This document shows positions 1-6,667 of a DNA stretch of 12,342 bases, piece by piece (position 1 is the first letter of the stretch; each line of letters starts with the position of its first letter). Source of the DNA: Draconibacterium orientale (GTDB taxonomy: Bacteria; Bacteroidota; Bacteroidia; Bacteroidales; JAADGE01); contig DYSM01000062.1 of NCBI GenBank assembly GCA_020718265.1, positions 1 to 12,342 of the forward strand. The letters run 5' to 3'. Made by a program: the position numbers and the translations under genes. The notes beneath the pieces were generated by a model that saw only the letters and a program-made list of their open reading frames with translations, was not told the DNA's origin and did no database searches.

Positions 1-18
1 CACAACATATCAATAAAA

Positions 19-50
19 TTGAACGATTCGCTTTTAATTCGGTATATTTG
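19..50 (+). promoter_or_regulatory. Bacteroidota-type promoter of the beta-helix lipoprotein gene
   Basis: TATATTTG at 43-50 matches the -7 box TAnnTTTG used by the Bacteroidota primary sigma factor. A TTG at 19-21 lies 21 bp upstream, a usual place for the -33 element. Transcription would start a few bases after 50, giving a leader of roughly 25 nt before the ATG at 80. Seen: the motifs and their spacing. Inferred: activity. Confidence 0.6.
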
Positions 51-79
51 TTGAGTTTTATAACCAAATTTTTAAAAGA

Positions 80-2152
80 ATGAATAAACTCAAATTTGTA
101 ATGTTTGCGCTAATCAGCACAGCATTATTTTTCGGATCATGTAAAGATGAATCGAAAGAAAAGCCAACCTTAACCGTAACCTTTAAAGACAATATCGACA
201 CAGGTTGGTACGATGATGAAATTACACTTATGGTAGAAGTAGAATCAGAAGCTGCGTTCAGCATTGATATTACAAACAACCATGACACTCAAGAATTTAG
301 CGAAACTTTTGAAGCGGGCGGTACGACAAAGGCATGGGCTTATGTAATTCCGAATGATTTAGCCGAAGGCGATGAAGTGAAAGTTACCGTTGTGGCAACA
401 AACACGGAATCAAACCTTTCGGAAACCGTGGAGAAAACGATTAAGATTTCTTCATCGAATCCGAACCAAGAAACCATTGTGCACAAAGGCACCATCAACG
501 CCGATGAAGTTTGGTCGGCAAACGACAAACACATTGTGGACGGAACGTTTCGTATCGAAAATTGTAAGATTACCATTGAGCCCGGAACAGTCGTGAACTT
601 TAACGAAGACGCTTCAATTTACGTGGCTTATTCTTCAAACACAGAGGGCGCAATTATCGCAAACGGAACCGAAGCCGCTCCAATCACGTTTACATCTGCC
701 GCAACAATCAAAGGAGCAGGCGATTGGAACGGTATTTATTTGTACGAAGGCACTTTGTCCACCACAAATTTCCAACATTGCAATTTTGAATACGGCGGCG
801 GTTATTCTGCAAATTATGGAATGCTTCATGCAGAGGGCAACACTGATTTTTCGGTAGATTATTGCTCGTTTAAATACAGTGCCGCAATCGGCGTAAAATT
901 AGAAGACGATGATACTGAGTTTTCGAGTTTCACGAACAATACCATGAGCGACAACGCCGGTCACGCAATAGTGCTTCAACCAAACGGAGCCGATGGAGTG
1001 GGCGTTAATAACACAATATCGGTTACAGGAACCTTAGGAATTTTAGTCGAAGGCGGAACATTAGATAAAACTTCGACTTGGCACGTGCAAACAGCTCCTT
1101 TTATTATTTCAGGAACTATGCGAATTGAAAGCCCGACAGGCAACACCTTAACCATTGAACCCGGCACAACCGTTGCCTTTACGAACGAGGCGCAAATTTT
1201 TGTTGCTTATGCCTCGGATGCTTTTGGTGCAATTATTGCCGAAGGAACGAGCGCGAAGCCGATTGTATTTACCTCAGCTGCTTCTGCGAAAACAGCCGGC
1301 GATTGGAACGGGATATACTTGTATGACGGAACATCCGGCACAACAAGTTTTAAATACTGCACCATAGAATACGGCGGCGGATACTCCGACAATTACGGAA
1401 TGATTCATGCTACCGATAATACGAAGTTTACCGTAGAAAATTGCACGATACAATACAGTGCGTCTATCGGGATAAAATTAGATAACGATGCAACTGCTTT
1501 TACGGCTTTTAACAACAATACAATGTCTAATATTGCGGGCGAATTTATTGTGTTACAAGCTAATGCCGCCGACGGCGTGGGAACAGGAAATAATTTTCAA
1601 TCTACTGCCTCAAATAAAGGAATCATGATTGAAGGGTCCACGATGGATAAAGCTACTGCAACTTGGCACAAACAAAATGCGCCTTTTGTAGTGAAAGGAA
1701 ATGTTAGAGTCGAAAGTGCATCAGGCTCCGTATTAACCATAGAAGCCGGAACAACCGTAAGTTTCACAAATGAGAGTCAAATGTATTTTGCTTACGCATC
1801 AAGCACCTACGCTAAATTGATTGCTCAAGGAACAGCGTCTGAACCAATTCGATTTACGTCATCTGCACCCGCCGGAAGCCAAAGCAAAGGAGATTGGAAC
1901 GGTCTCTACTTTTATGACGGAACATCGGCAGGAACGATTTTAGACCATTGCATAGTCTCATATTCAAGCGGTTACTCAAGCAACTACGGCGCAATTCATT
2001 TGGATGGCACAGGAAGCAGTGTTACAATATCAAATTCAACCATTGAACATTCACAATTTTGGGCAATATCGTACGACGGCGAAACAGATTCTCCTACAAT
2101 TACGAATATGACCTACAACGACAATGCCGGCGGTGATGTAAATATTAGATAA
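80..2152 (+). CDS. Surface lipoprotein with three parallel beta-helix repeats (C-terminus probably frameshifted)
   Basis: The predicted protein has 690 aa. Residues 1-20 form an SPII signal peptide ending in the lipobox FFGSC (Cys21), followed by an acidic/lysine-rich linker (KDESKEK), so it is a lipoprotein of the outer or inner membrane. Residues about 29-125 look like an Ig-like beta-sandwich. Residues about 144-690 are three copies of a ~190-residue unit, each with an EPGT/EAGT turn, FTS, GDWNG (214, 407, 604), a GYS-x-NYG-x-x-H segment and N-rich short strands. This is the pattern of right-handed parallel beta-helix proteins that bind or cleave polysaccharides or mediate adhesion. No catalytic motif of a known lyase is recognisable, so substrate and activity are unknown. 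The ATG at 80 fits the promoter and the signal peptide. The last residues run into a stop at 2150-2152, while a plausible continuation sits in another frame (see the tail entry). Confidence 0.85.
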   Translation: MNKLKFVMFALISTALFFGSCKDESKEKPTLTVTFKDNIDTGWYDDEITLMVEVESEAAFSIDITNNHDTQEFSETFEAGGTTKAWAYVIPNDLAEGDEVKVTVVATNTESNLSETVEKTIKISSSNPNQETIVHKGTINADEVWSANDKHIVDGTFRIENCKITIEPGTVVNFNEDASIYVAYSSNTEGAIIANGTEAAPITFTSAATIKGAGDWNGIYLYEGTLSTTNFQHCNFEYGGGYSANYGMLHAEGNTDFSVDYCSFKYSAAIGVKLEDDDTEFSSFTNNTMSDNAGHAIVLQPNGADGVGVNNTISVTGTLGILVEGGTLDKTSTWHVQTAPFIISGTMRIESPTGNTLTIEPGTTVAFTNEAQIFVAYASDAFGAIIAEGTSAKPIVFTSAASAKTAGDWNGIYLYDGTSGTTSFKYCTIEYGGGYSDNYGMIHATDNTKFTVENCTIQYSASIGIKLDNDATAFTAFNNNTMSNIAGEFIVLQANAADGVGTGNNFQSTASNKGIMIEGSTMDKATATWHKQNAPFVVKGNVRVESASGSVLTIEAGTTVSFTNESQMYFAYASSTYAKLIAQGTASEPIRFTSSAPAGSQSKGDWNGLYFYDGTSAGTILDHCIVSYSSGYSSNYGAIHLDGTGSSVTISNSTIEHSQFWAISYDGETDSPTITNMTYNDNAGGDVNIR
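509..2149 (+). repeat. Three in-gene beta-helix repeat units
   Basis: Approximate units are 509-1081 (residues 144-334), 1082-1663 (335-528) and 1664-2149 (529-690, lacking the last part). Units are homologous at protein level but clearly diverged at DNA level. Units 1 and 2 share YGGGYS and a block around ADGVG before a TW boundary (TSTW, TATW). Unit 3 carries YSSGYS and lacks the ADGVG block. This points to old intragenic duplication rather than recent expansion. Confidence 0.8.
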
Positions 2153-2157
2153 CGCTT

Positions 2158-2241
2158 CATGCTCCCGCAAATGCCGATTGGCAAACCGTAAACACCTTTA
2201 CAAATAACGGTACAGGAAATTGGAACGAACCCGGTAAATAA
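2158..2241 (+). pseudogene. Out-of-frame C-terminal tail of the beta-helix lipoprotein
   Basis: After the stop at 2150-2152, reading in the frame of 2158 gives 27 protein-like codons (starting HAPANADWQTVN, ending NWNEPGK) and a TAA at 2239-2241. Composition (Asn, Thr, Trp, Gly) matches the lipoprotein. No start codon precedes it. The shift must lie between about 2146 and 2157, because the tail frame has a TAG at 2146-2148. One missing base there would restore a product of about 720 aa. It could be a true mutation or a sequencing/assembly error. Confidence 0.55.
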
Positions 2242-2274
2242 TCGGCAGAATATAAAATTTTAAAAAAAATTGCG

Positions 2275-2282
2275 TATATTTG
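2275..2282 (+). promoter_or_regulatory. -7 promoter box of the MG2/TonB-plug gene
   Basis: TATATTTG fits TAnnTTTG and lies 21 bp before the ATG at 2304. No clear TTG is found 19-21 bp upstream, only an A/T-rich stretch. The box overlaps a TTG triplet at 2280 that is in frame with the gene, which argues against TTG as the start codon. Confidence 0.5.
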
Positions 2283-2303
2283 AGAAACAAAACAGTCTTG
2301 AAT

Positions 2304-3923
2304 ATGCGCATTTTTTTTATATACGTTTTGCTGATTTTTGTTGTAAATCTTTCAGCTCAAAATACAACCCAAAACACGCAGAAACTCTATGTTACAACCG
2401 ACAAACTACGCTATAAAGCAGGCGAAACAATTTGGATAAAAACTTATCTGACAGACCAATACGGAAATTTAGACACAACTTGTCATCAGATTAACTTGCA
2501 GTTGCTTTTTCCGGACAATTCGGTTGCTTACTCCCAAATTCACAAACTTCAAAAAGGCTGTTCCAACGGGCAAATTGCGATTCCGGACACCGCGTCGGGC
2601 GGGCATTACACGTTGCGCGCATACACGAACGAGATGCGAAATTTCGGCGACTCAAACATAGTTTTAAAAAATATCTACATAGAAAATTCTGAAAATATTT
2701 TTTATACAGAAACCTATTTTTCCGGAGTAAAAAGGCAAAACAGATTGAAAAAAAAGTATGAAAAAAACGCAAAATCATTGACTTATCTGTCAAATACACT
2801 CACCGAAACGGACATTTTCTCAATTCAAATTCGTGAAAATACGGACTCGGTTCAACTTAAAATATCGAATAAAAACACAATTGAAAAGAATCTAAGTATC
2901 TCATTGTCAGTTACACAGAACAGCGAAATTGAAACTAAATATTTTTACGAAATTGCGCCAAAACACAGCAAAACATCAAACCGTAAAACCAAATATCTTC
3001 CCGAAAAATCACTAAAAGTTTCCGGTACAATTTACAAACTTATGTTTGAACAAGCTGCTGAAAATGCTTTGGTTCAATTATTTGTTTTGAACGAACATTA
3101 CAAAAAACTTACAACAACGACAGACTCTTCCGGTCGATTTGAATTTGACGGATTAGACTATCCCGACACAATGGAGCTAAAAATCGAAAGCTATGCGCCG
3201 AGCGGAAAATTGGCTTATATTGTAAGCATTGACGAACCGGATTATCCGAAATCTTTGAAAATTTTGCCTGAAAATTTGGACGAAGAATTGTATTGGCTAA
3301 AACAAGGCAGAAAACAGGCACGAGCAAGATATAACTATGAAATTCAACAAGATACAAGCTCAATAGGCAGGATACATCACGCCGTAAATCAGGTGATTTA
3401 CTTCGATAAAATTAACGTTGCCGGATATTCAGGCACGCTCGCCGTGATAGCAACGTATGTGCCGGGCGTATCGCTATTCGGCGAATCCACTTTGCGCGGA
3501 AAAACAAGTTTCACACTTAGTTCCGAACCCATGTATTTGCTCGACGGTGTGCCGGTTTCAAAATCGACCATCGAAAGTTTACCGCCCGAACAAGTAGAGC
3601 GCGTTGAAATTGTAAAAGGCACAAATGCAGCTATTTACGGCTCGCGAGCGGCAAACGGCGTGATTGCTGTTTATACAAAACAAGGTTACAACATCCAAAT
3701 CGGGCATGTTACCTTTAAGCAAATCGGGTATCACTCAGCGCAACTGTTTTCGCGCGCGCATCACGTTCGTAATCATACCTTACTTTGGGTTCCGAATTTA
3801 GAATTTGAAGAAAATAATTCAGCTGTTGTGAATATTCCAAAATCTGAAAATGGAATATATTATATTGAAATACAAGGTTTTATAGGACATCAATTTGTCA
3901 AACAAACATTTATTACCGATTAG
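2304..3923 (+). CDS. Secreted MG2-like / carboxypeptidase-regulatory-like / TonB-plug protein lacking a beta-barrel
   Basis: The protein has 539 aa from the ATG at 2304. The frame is open from a TTG at 2280, but that triplet lies in the promoter box, and the signal peptide begins cleanly at 2304. Residues 1-19 are a Sec signal peptide ending LSA-Q. Residues ~27-128 resemble the MG2 domain of alpha-2-macroglobulins (YVTTDKLRYKAGETIWIK near the start). Residues ~238-310 look like a carboxypeptidase-regulatory-like domain (VSGTIY, DSSGRFEFDGL). Residues ~370-460 are a TonB-receptor plug (YLLDGVP 411-417, VERVEIVKG 431-439, IYGSRAANGVIAVYT). A short C-terminal Ig-like segment follows (LLWVPN, then IYYIEIQGF). 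No 22-strand barrel follows, so it cannot be a classical transporter. Such barrel-less plug proteins recur in Bacteroidota; their role is unclear, and envelope scaffolding or partner binding is inferred. It overlaps the convergent permease gene by 11 bp. Confidence 0.8.
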   Translation: MRIFFIYVLLIFVVNLSAQNTTQNTQKLYVTTDKLRYKAGETIWIKTYLTDQYGNLDTTCHQINLQLLFPDNSVAYSQIHKLQKGCSNGQIAIPDTASGGHYTLRAYTNEMRNFGDSNIVLKNIYIENSENIFYTETYFSGVKRQNRLKKKYEKNAKSLTYLSNTLTETDIFSIQIRENTDSVQLKISNKNTIEKNLSISLSVTQNSEIETKYFYEIAPKHSKTSNRKTKYLPEKSLKVSGTIYKLMFEQAAENALVQLFVLNEHYKKLTTTTDSSGRFEFDGLDYPDTMELKIESYAPSGKLAYIVSIDEPDYPKSLKILPENLDEELYWLKQGRKQARARYNYEIQQDTSSIGRIHHAVNQVIYFDKINVAGYSGTLAVIATYVPGVSLFGESTLRGKTSFTLSSEPMYLLDGVPVSKSTIESLPPEQVERVEIVKGTNAAIYGSRAANGVIAVYTKQGYNIQIGHVTFKQIGYHSAQLFSRAHHVRNHTLLWVPNLEFEENNSAVVNIPKSENGIYYIEIQGFIGHQFVKQTFITD

Positions 3924-5127
3924 AAAAAAACATGCGTTTCATACGCAAAACAGGGTAGAGTGCCGTAAAAAATCCGGCAAAAACAAACCCAAAAGTAACG
4001 TACAAAAAATCGGAAATTTGAATCTCAACAGGATAAGCCTCAACGATAAACGAACCGGATGTCGGAAATTTCAGCCATCCGTAAGTTTCTTGCCCCCGGC
4101 TAATTAAACCACCAATTGACAGTCCGACAAATCCGCCGCCCACAGCAATAACCATTCCGCTGATAAGAAAAACCTGCATAATTACACGCCGCGATGCTCC
4201 GAGATTTTGTAAGGTCTGAATATTTTCTTTTTTTTCAATAATAAGCATACTCACAGCGCCTACGATGCTGAATGCCGCCAAAATTATGACAAAAATCAGA
4301 ATCAGAAACGTAACCGTTTTTTCGGAACGCATCACGCGATAAATGGTTTCGTTTTGCTCAATATTATTTTTAATGTGGAAATTTTTGCCGTATTTTTTTA
4401 CCAAAACAGATTTCAAAGATTCAATATCAGCATCCGATTTTAGCTTGATTTCCAACGCACTAACTTCATTCTCGGCTTTGCCGGTAAGCTCTCGAACGGC
4501 TGCAATATCTGTCATCGCATATTTGGAGTCAAACTCGGCATCCACCGAAAGTGCGCCGACGGCAATCATCACCGTATCGTTGAACGAGGCTTGCGGATTA
4601 TTGACATTCAGCGGTTTACTGTTCGGAACCCAAACGGAAACAGCCTCCAAATATTCCACCGCCACATTGAGTTCCGACATGACGCCGTAAGACAAAATTA
4701 TGCTCGGAAACTCATCTTTTGGCGACAAATAATGCCCGCGATGCACGATTGTATCAATGCAACTGAGATGTTTATAAACCGTATCGACACCTTTGAGAAC
4801 TGCGATTTTTTGCTTATCATCCGCACGCAAGAGCACATTTTCTTCCAAAACTTCAGAAATAAATTGAATTTCAGAATATTTTGTCAAATCAATTTCATGT
4901 TTATCAAACGTTTTGCCAAGTTTCGGTGTAATTTCCAAATGTGGCGAAATTAGGCTTATTTGCTTGCTTATCAGTTCGGAAAAACCGTTGAAACCGGACA
5001 AAATTATCACTGTCGCGGCGACTGTAAAGGCAAACGCGGCAACCGAAATACCCGTAATAATGTTGATGGCATTTTTGTTTTTTTTAGAAAAAAAATAGCG
5101 AAGTGCGATGTAAATTGAAAATTTCAT
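3913..5127 (-). CDS. LolC/LolE-type ABC transporter permease (lipoprotein release family)
   Basis: The protein has 404 aa, the normal length for the LolC/E family. One N-terminal transmembrane helix (~22-45, after the typical IALRYFFSKKNKNAINIIT start) precedes a large periplasmic domain (~46-268). A C-terminal FtsX-type domain with three helices follows (~271-297, 315-343, 371-393). The cytoplasmic loop LQNLGASRR (306-314) is the family's coupling segment to the ATPase. In the Lol pathway such permeases, with the ATPase LolD, extract lipoproteins from the inner membrane for transport to the outer membrane. No ATPase gene is in the window. Bacteroidota commonly have one permease serving as a homodimer, so LolC versus LolE is not assigned. 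The ATG at 5127 lies 15 bp after the upstream Uma2 stop, suggesting co-transcription. The 3' end overlaps the convergent plug gene by 11 bp. Confidence 0.85.
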   Translation of the reverse strand: MKFSIYIALRYFFSKKNKNAINIITGISVAAFAFTVAATVIILSGFNGFSELISKQISLISPHLEITPKLGKTFDKHEIDLTKYSEIQFISEVLEENVLLRADDKQKIAVLKGVDTVYKHLSCIDTIVHRGHYLSPKDEFPSIILSYGVMSELNVAVEYLEAVSVWVPNSKPLNVNNPQASFNDTVMIAVGALSVDAEFDSKYAMTDIAAVRELTGKAENEVSALEIKLKSDADIESLKSVLVKKYGKNFHIKNNIEQNETIYRVMRSEKTVTFLILIFVIILAAFSIVGAVSMLIIEKKENIQTLQNLGASRRVIMQVFLISGMVIAVGGGFVGLSIGGLISRGQETYGWLKFPTSGSFIVEAYPVEIQISDFLYVTFGFVFAGFFTALYPVLRMKRMFFSNR

Positions 5128-5142
5128 GTAACAGTTTGAAAA

Positions 5143-5730
5143 TTAATCTTTAAACACATTTTCTAAATCAATTTCCAAATCGTCGAAAATACTTGGTTTT
5201 ACTTTATCCTCTTTGGTGTACATGCCTTTGAGCTGATATTTGCCGTTTTCTAAAACAAAAATAGAAATCGTATCTTCGCCCGGATACACAATCCAATATT
5301 CTCGCACGCCTTCGGCTTCGTAAAGCGCAAATTTGTCTTTCACATCGCGGGTTACGGAAGTTGGCGAAACAATTTCCACAATCAAATCCGGCGCGCCGAT
5401 ACAGCCGTAATCGTCCAATTTTTCAGGGTCGCACACTACAACAATATCGGGCTGAACGACCGTGTAAACGTCTTTGTTATTTTTTTTTGTTTTTTTTGGA
5501 AATCGTACATCGAACGGCGCGTGATAAACATTGCACGTCCCTCTGTTTTTCTCAATATGATAGTAAAACAAAGACGATAAACGCATTGACACACCCTGAT
5601 GGCGGCGAACGGGCGCAGGGGTCATCAACTTTATGAAACCGTCAAAAAGCTCGCGGCGTACATCGTCCGCCCATGTGAGGTAATCGGCAAAGGTATAGCG
5701 TTTTGTGATATCTAATTCTAAAGTATTCAT
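5143..5730 (-). CDS. Uma2-family (DUF820) PD-(D/E)XK endonuclease-like protein, copy 1
   Basis: The protein has 195 aa from the ATG at 5728-5730. The frame stays open 8 codons further up to a TTG, but that segment is part of an AT-rich leader, so the ATG is preferred. Uma2 hallmarks in order are RRELFDG (25-31), an H-x-x-x-x-x-x-L helix (44-51), VQPDIVVVCD (92-101, Asp95), APDLIVEIVSP (113-123, Glu119), a DVKDKFALYEAEGV run (129-142) and EYWIVYP (144-150). These contain the acidic residues and lysines of the restriction-endonuclease-like fold. The biological role of Uma2 proteins is poorly defined; nuclease activity is inferred from the fold. It differs from copy 2 at four residues (Ala/Val in DKFALY, Gly/Glu in NGKYQL, Asp/Asn and Lys/Arg near the C-terminus). 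The stop lies 15 bp before the permease start. Confidence 0.88.
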   Translation of the reverse strand: MNTLELDITKRYTFADYLTWADDVRRELFDGFIKLMTPAPVRRHQGVSMRLSSLFYYHIEKNRGTCNVYHAPFDVRFPKKTKKNNKDVYTVVQPDIVVVCDPEKLDDYGCIGAPDLIVEIVSPTSVTRDVKDKFALYEAEGVREYWIVYPGEDTISIFVLENGKYQLKGMYTKEDKVKPSIFDDLEIDLENVFKD

Positions 5731-5743
5731 GGCTAAATTTTTA

Positions 5744-5751
5744 CAAAAATA
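5744..5751 (-). promoter_or_regulatory. Possible -7 box before Uma2 copy 1
   Basis: On the minus strand this reads TATTTTTG (TAnnTTTG), 13 bp before the ATG at 5730. No TTG is found at the usual distance upstream, so it may be chance in AT-rich DNA. The identical box precedes copy 2. Confidence 0.3.
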
Positions 5752-5758
5752 CAAAAAA

Positions 5759-5952
5759 TCAACGAATCATGGTATCCAAAACCGACACAATATCTGTCAT
5801 AACTTCATTTCTGTTGATTTCATTGAGCATCTCGTGCCGTCCGTTCTCATAAAGTTTCATTGTAACATTCTCGGAAACAGTTCGATACATTTCGTACACA
5901 ATTTTTACTTGTTTTCCGCCTTTGCTCACAGGGTCGTTTTGTCCGGAAAGTA
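5759..5952 (-). pseudogene. 3' remnant of the alpha/beta hydrolase gene
   Basis: These 194 bases are identical to the last ~63 codons of the intact hydrolase gene at 6668-7591. They cover LSGQNDPVSKGG (catalytic Asp) and NGRHEM (catalytic His) through the TGA. The nucleophile half is missing. Upstream of the breakpoint at 5952/5953 the frame meets no ATG and soon a TAA, so it is a dead fragment carried in with the duplicated block. Confidence 0.9.
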
Positions 5953-6044
5953 TAATGTATGCTCTAAACTGATAAAATATTTACTTTATTTACTCAAAAT
6001 AAGAAAATTAGCATATTTTCAAATTAACACATTTTCAGTATAAA
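5953..6044. other. 92-bp AT-rich spacer between the duplicated blocks
   Basis: This is unique sequence, strongly AT-rich, with no coding frame of note. Its right end carries AACACATTTTC (6026-6036), also found at the start of each repeat copy (for example 6062-6072). The junction TAAATTGAAAATT (6041-6053) matches 5111-5123 at the permease start. These short matches could have served as microhomology when the duplication formed. Confidence 0.6.
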
Positions 6045-6051
6045 TTGAAAA

Positions 6052-6639
6052 TTAATCTCTAAACACATTTTCCAAATCAATTTCCAAATCGTTGAAAATA
6101 CTTGGTTTTACCTTGTCTTCTTTGGTGTACATGCCTTTGAGCTGATATTTTTCATTTTCTAAAACAAAAATAGAAATCGTATCTTCGCCCGGATAAACAA
6201 TCCAATATTCGCGCACGCCTTCGGCTTCGTAAAGTACAAATTTGTCTTTCACATCGCGGGTTACGGAAGTTGGCGAAACAATTTCCACAATCAAATCCGG
6301 CGCGCCGATACAGCCGTAATCGTCCAATTTTTCAGGGTCGCACACTACAACAATATCGGGCTGAACGACCGTGTAAACGTCTTTGTTATTTTTTTTTGTT
6401 TTTTTTGGAAATCGTACATCGAACGGCGCGTGATAAACATTGCACGTCCCTCTGTTTTTCTCAATATGATAGTAAAACAAAGACGATAAACGCATTGACA
6501 CACCCTGATGGCGGCGAACGGGCGCAGGGGTCATCAACTTTATGAAACCGTCAAAAAGCTCGCGGCGTACATCGTCCGCCCATGTGAGGTAATCGGCAAA
6601 GGTATAGCGTTTTGTGATATCTAATTCTAAAGTATTCAT
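6052..6639 (-). CDS. Uma2-family (DUF820) PD-(D/E)XK endonuclease-like protein, copy 2
   Basis: The protein has 195 aa from the ATG at 6637-6639, the same start choice as copy 1. All Uma2 hallmarks are kept (Asp95 in QPDIVVV, Glu119 in LIVEIVSP, EYWIVYP). The first ~130 codons are identical in DNA to copy 1. The four residue changes and about 13 base changes all lie in the C-terminal third. The start is 28 bp after the hydrolase stop, consistent with a shared transcript. Both copies look intact, so neither is obviously a pseudogene. Confidence 0.88.
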   Translation of the reverse strand: MNTLELDITKRYTFADYLTWADDVRRELFDGFIKLMTPAPVRRHQGVSMRLSSLFYYHIEKNRGTCNVYHAPFDVRFPKKTKKNNKDVYTVVQPDIVVVCDPEKLDDYGCIGAPDLIVEIVSPTSVTRDVKDKFVLYEAEGVREYWIVYPGEDTISIFVLENEKYQLKGMYTKEDKVKPSIFNDLEIDLENVFRD

Positions 6640-6652
6640 GGCTAAATTTTTA

Positions 6653-6660
6653 CAAAAATA
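6653..6660 (-). promoter_or_regulatory. Possible -7 box before Uma2 copy 2
   Basis: The minus strand reads TATTTTTG in the 28-bp gap between the hydrolase stop and the Uma2 start. There is no convincing -33 element. It could give Uma2 its own weak transcript. Confidence 0.3.
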
Positions 6661-6667
6661 CAAAAAA

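Larger units (their letters stand above)
5136..5952. repeat. Long direct repeat, copy 1 (Uma2 gene plus 3' end of hydrolase gene)
   Basis: These 817 bp recur at 6045-6861 with a constant offset of 909 bp and no indels. By eye, 5336-5952 is identical in both copies. About 13 substitutions fall between 5150 and 5335. The left boundary is at a TTGAAAATTAATCT shared by both copies. The right boundary is just after GGAAAGTA. Confidence 0.95.

Noticed and set aside
2280..2303. TTG start extending the plug protein by eight residues
   Set aside because: The TTG overlaps the TATATTTG promoter box, and the ATG at 2304 begins a clean signal peptide.
5731..5754. TTG start extending the Uma2 protein by eight residues (same at 6640-6663)
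   Set aside because: The extension is AT-rich leader sequence containing a possible -7 box. The ATG gives the usual Uma2 N-terminus.
5705..6043. Plus-strand open frame of 112 codons across the Uma2 start and hydrolase remnant (and its copy at 6614)
   Set aside because: It is antisense to well-supported Uma2 and hydrolase sequence and shows no promoter or recognisable protein features.
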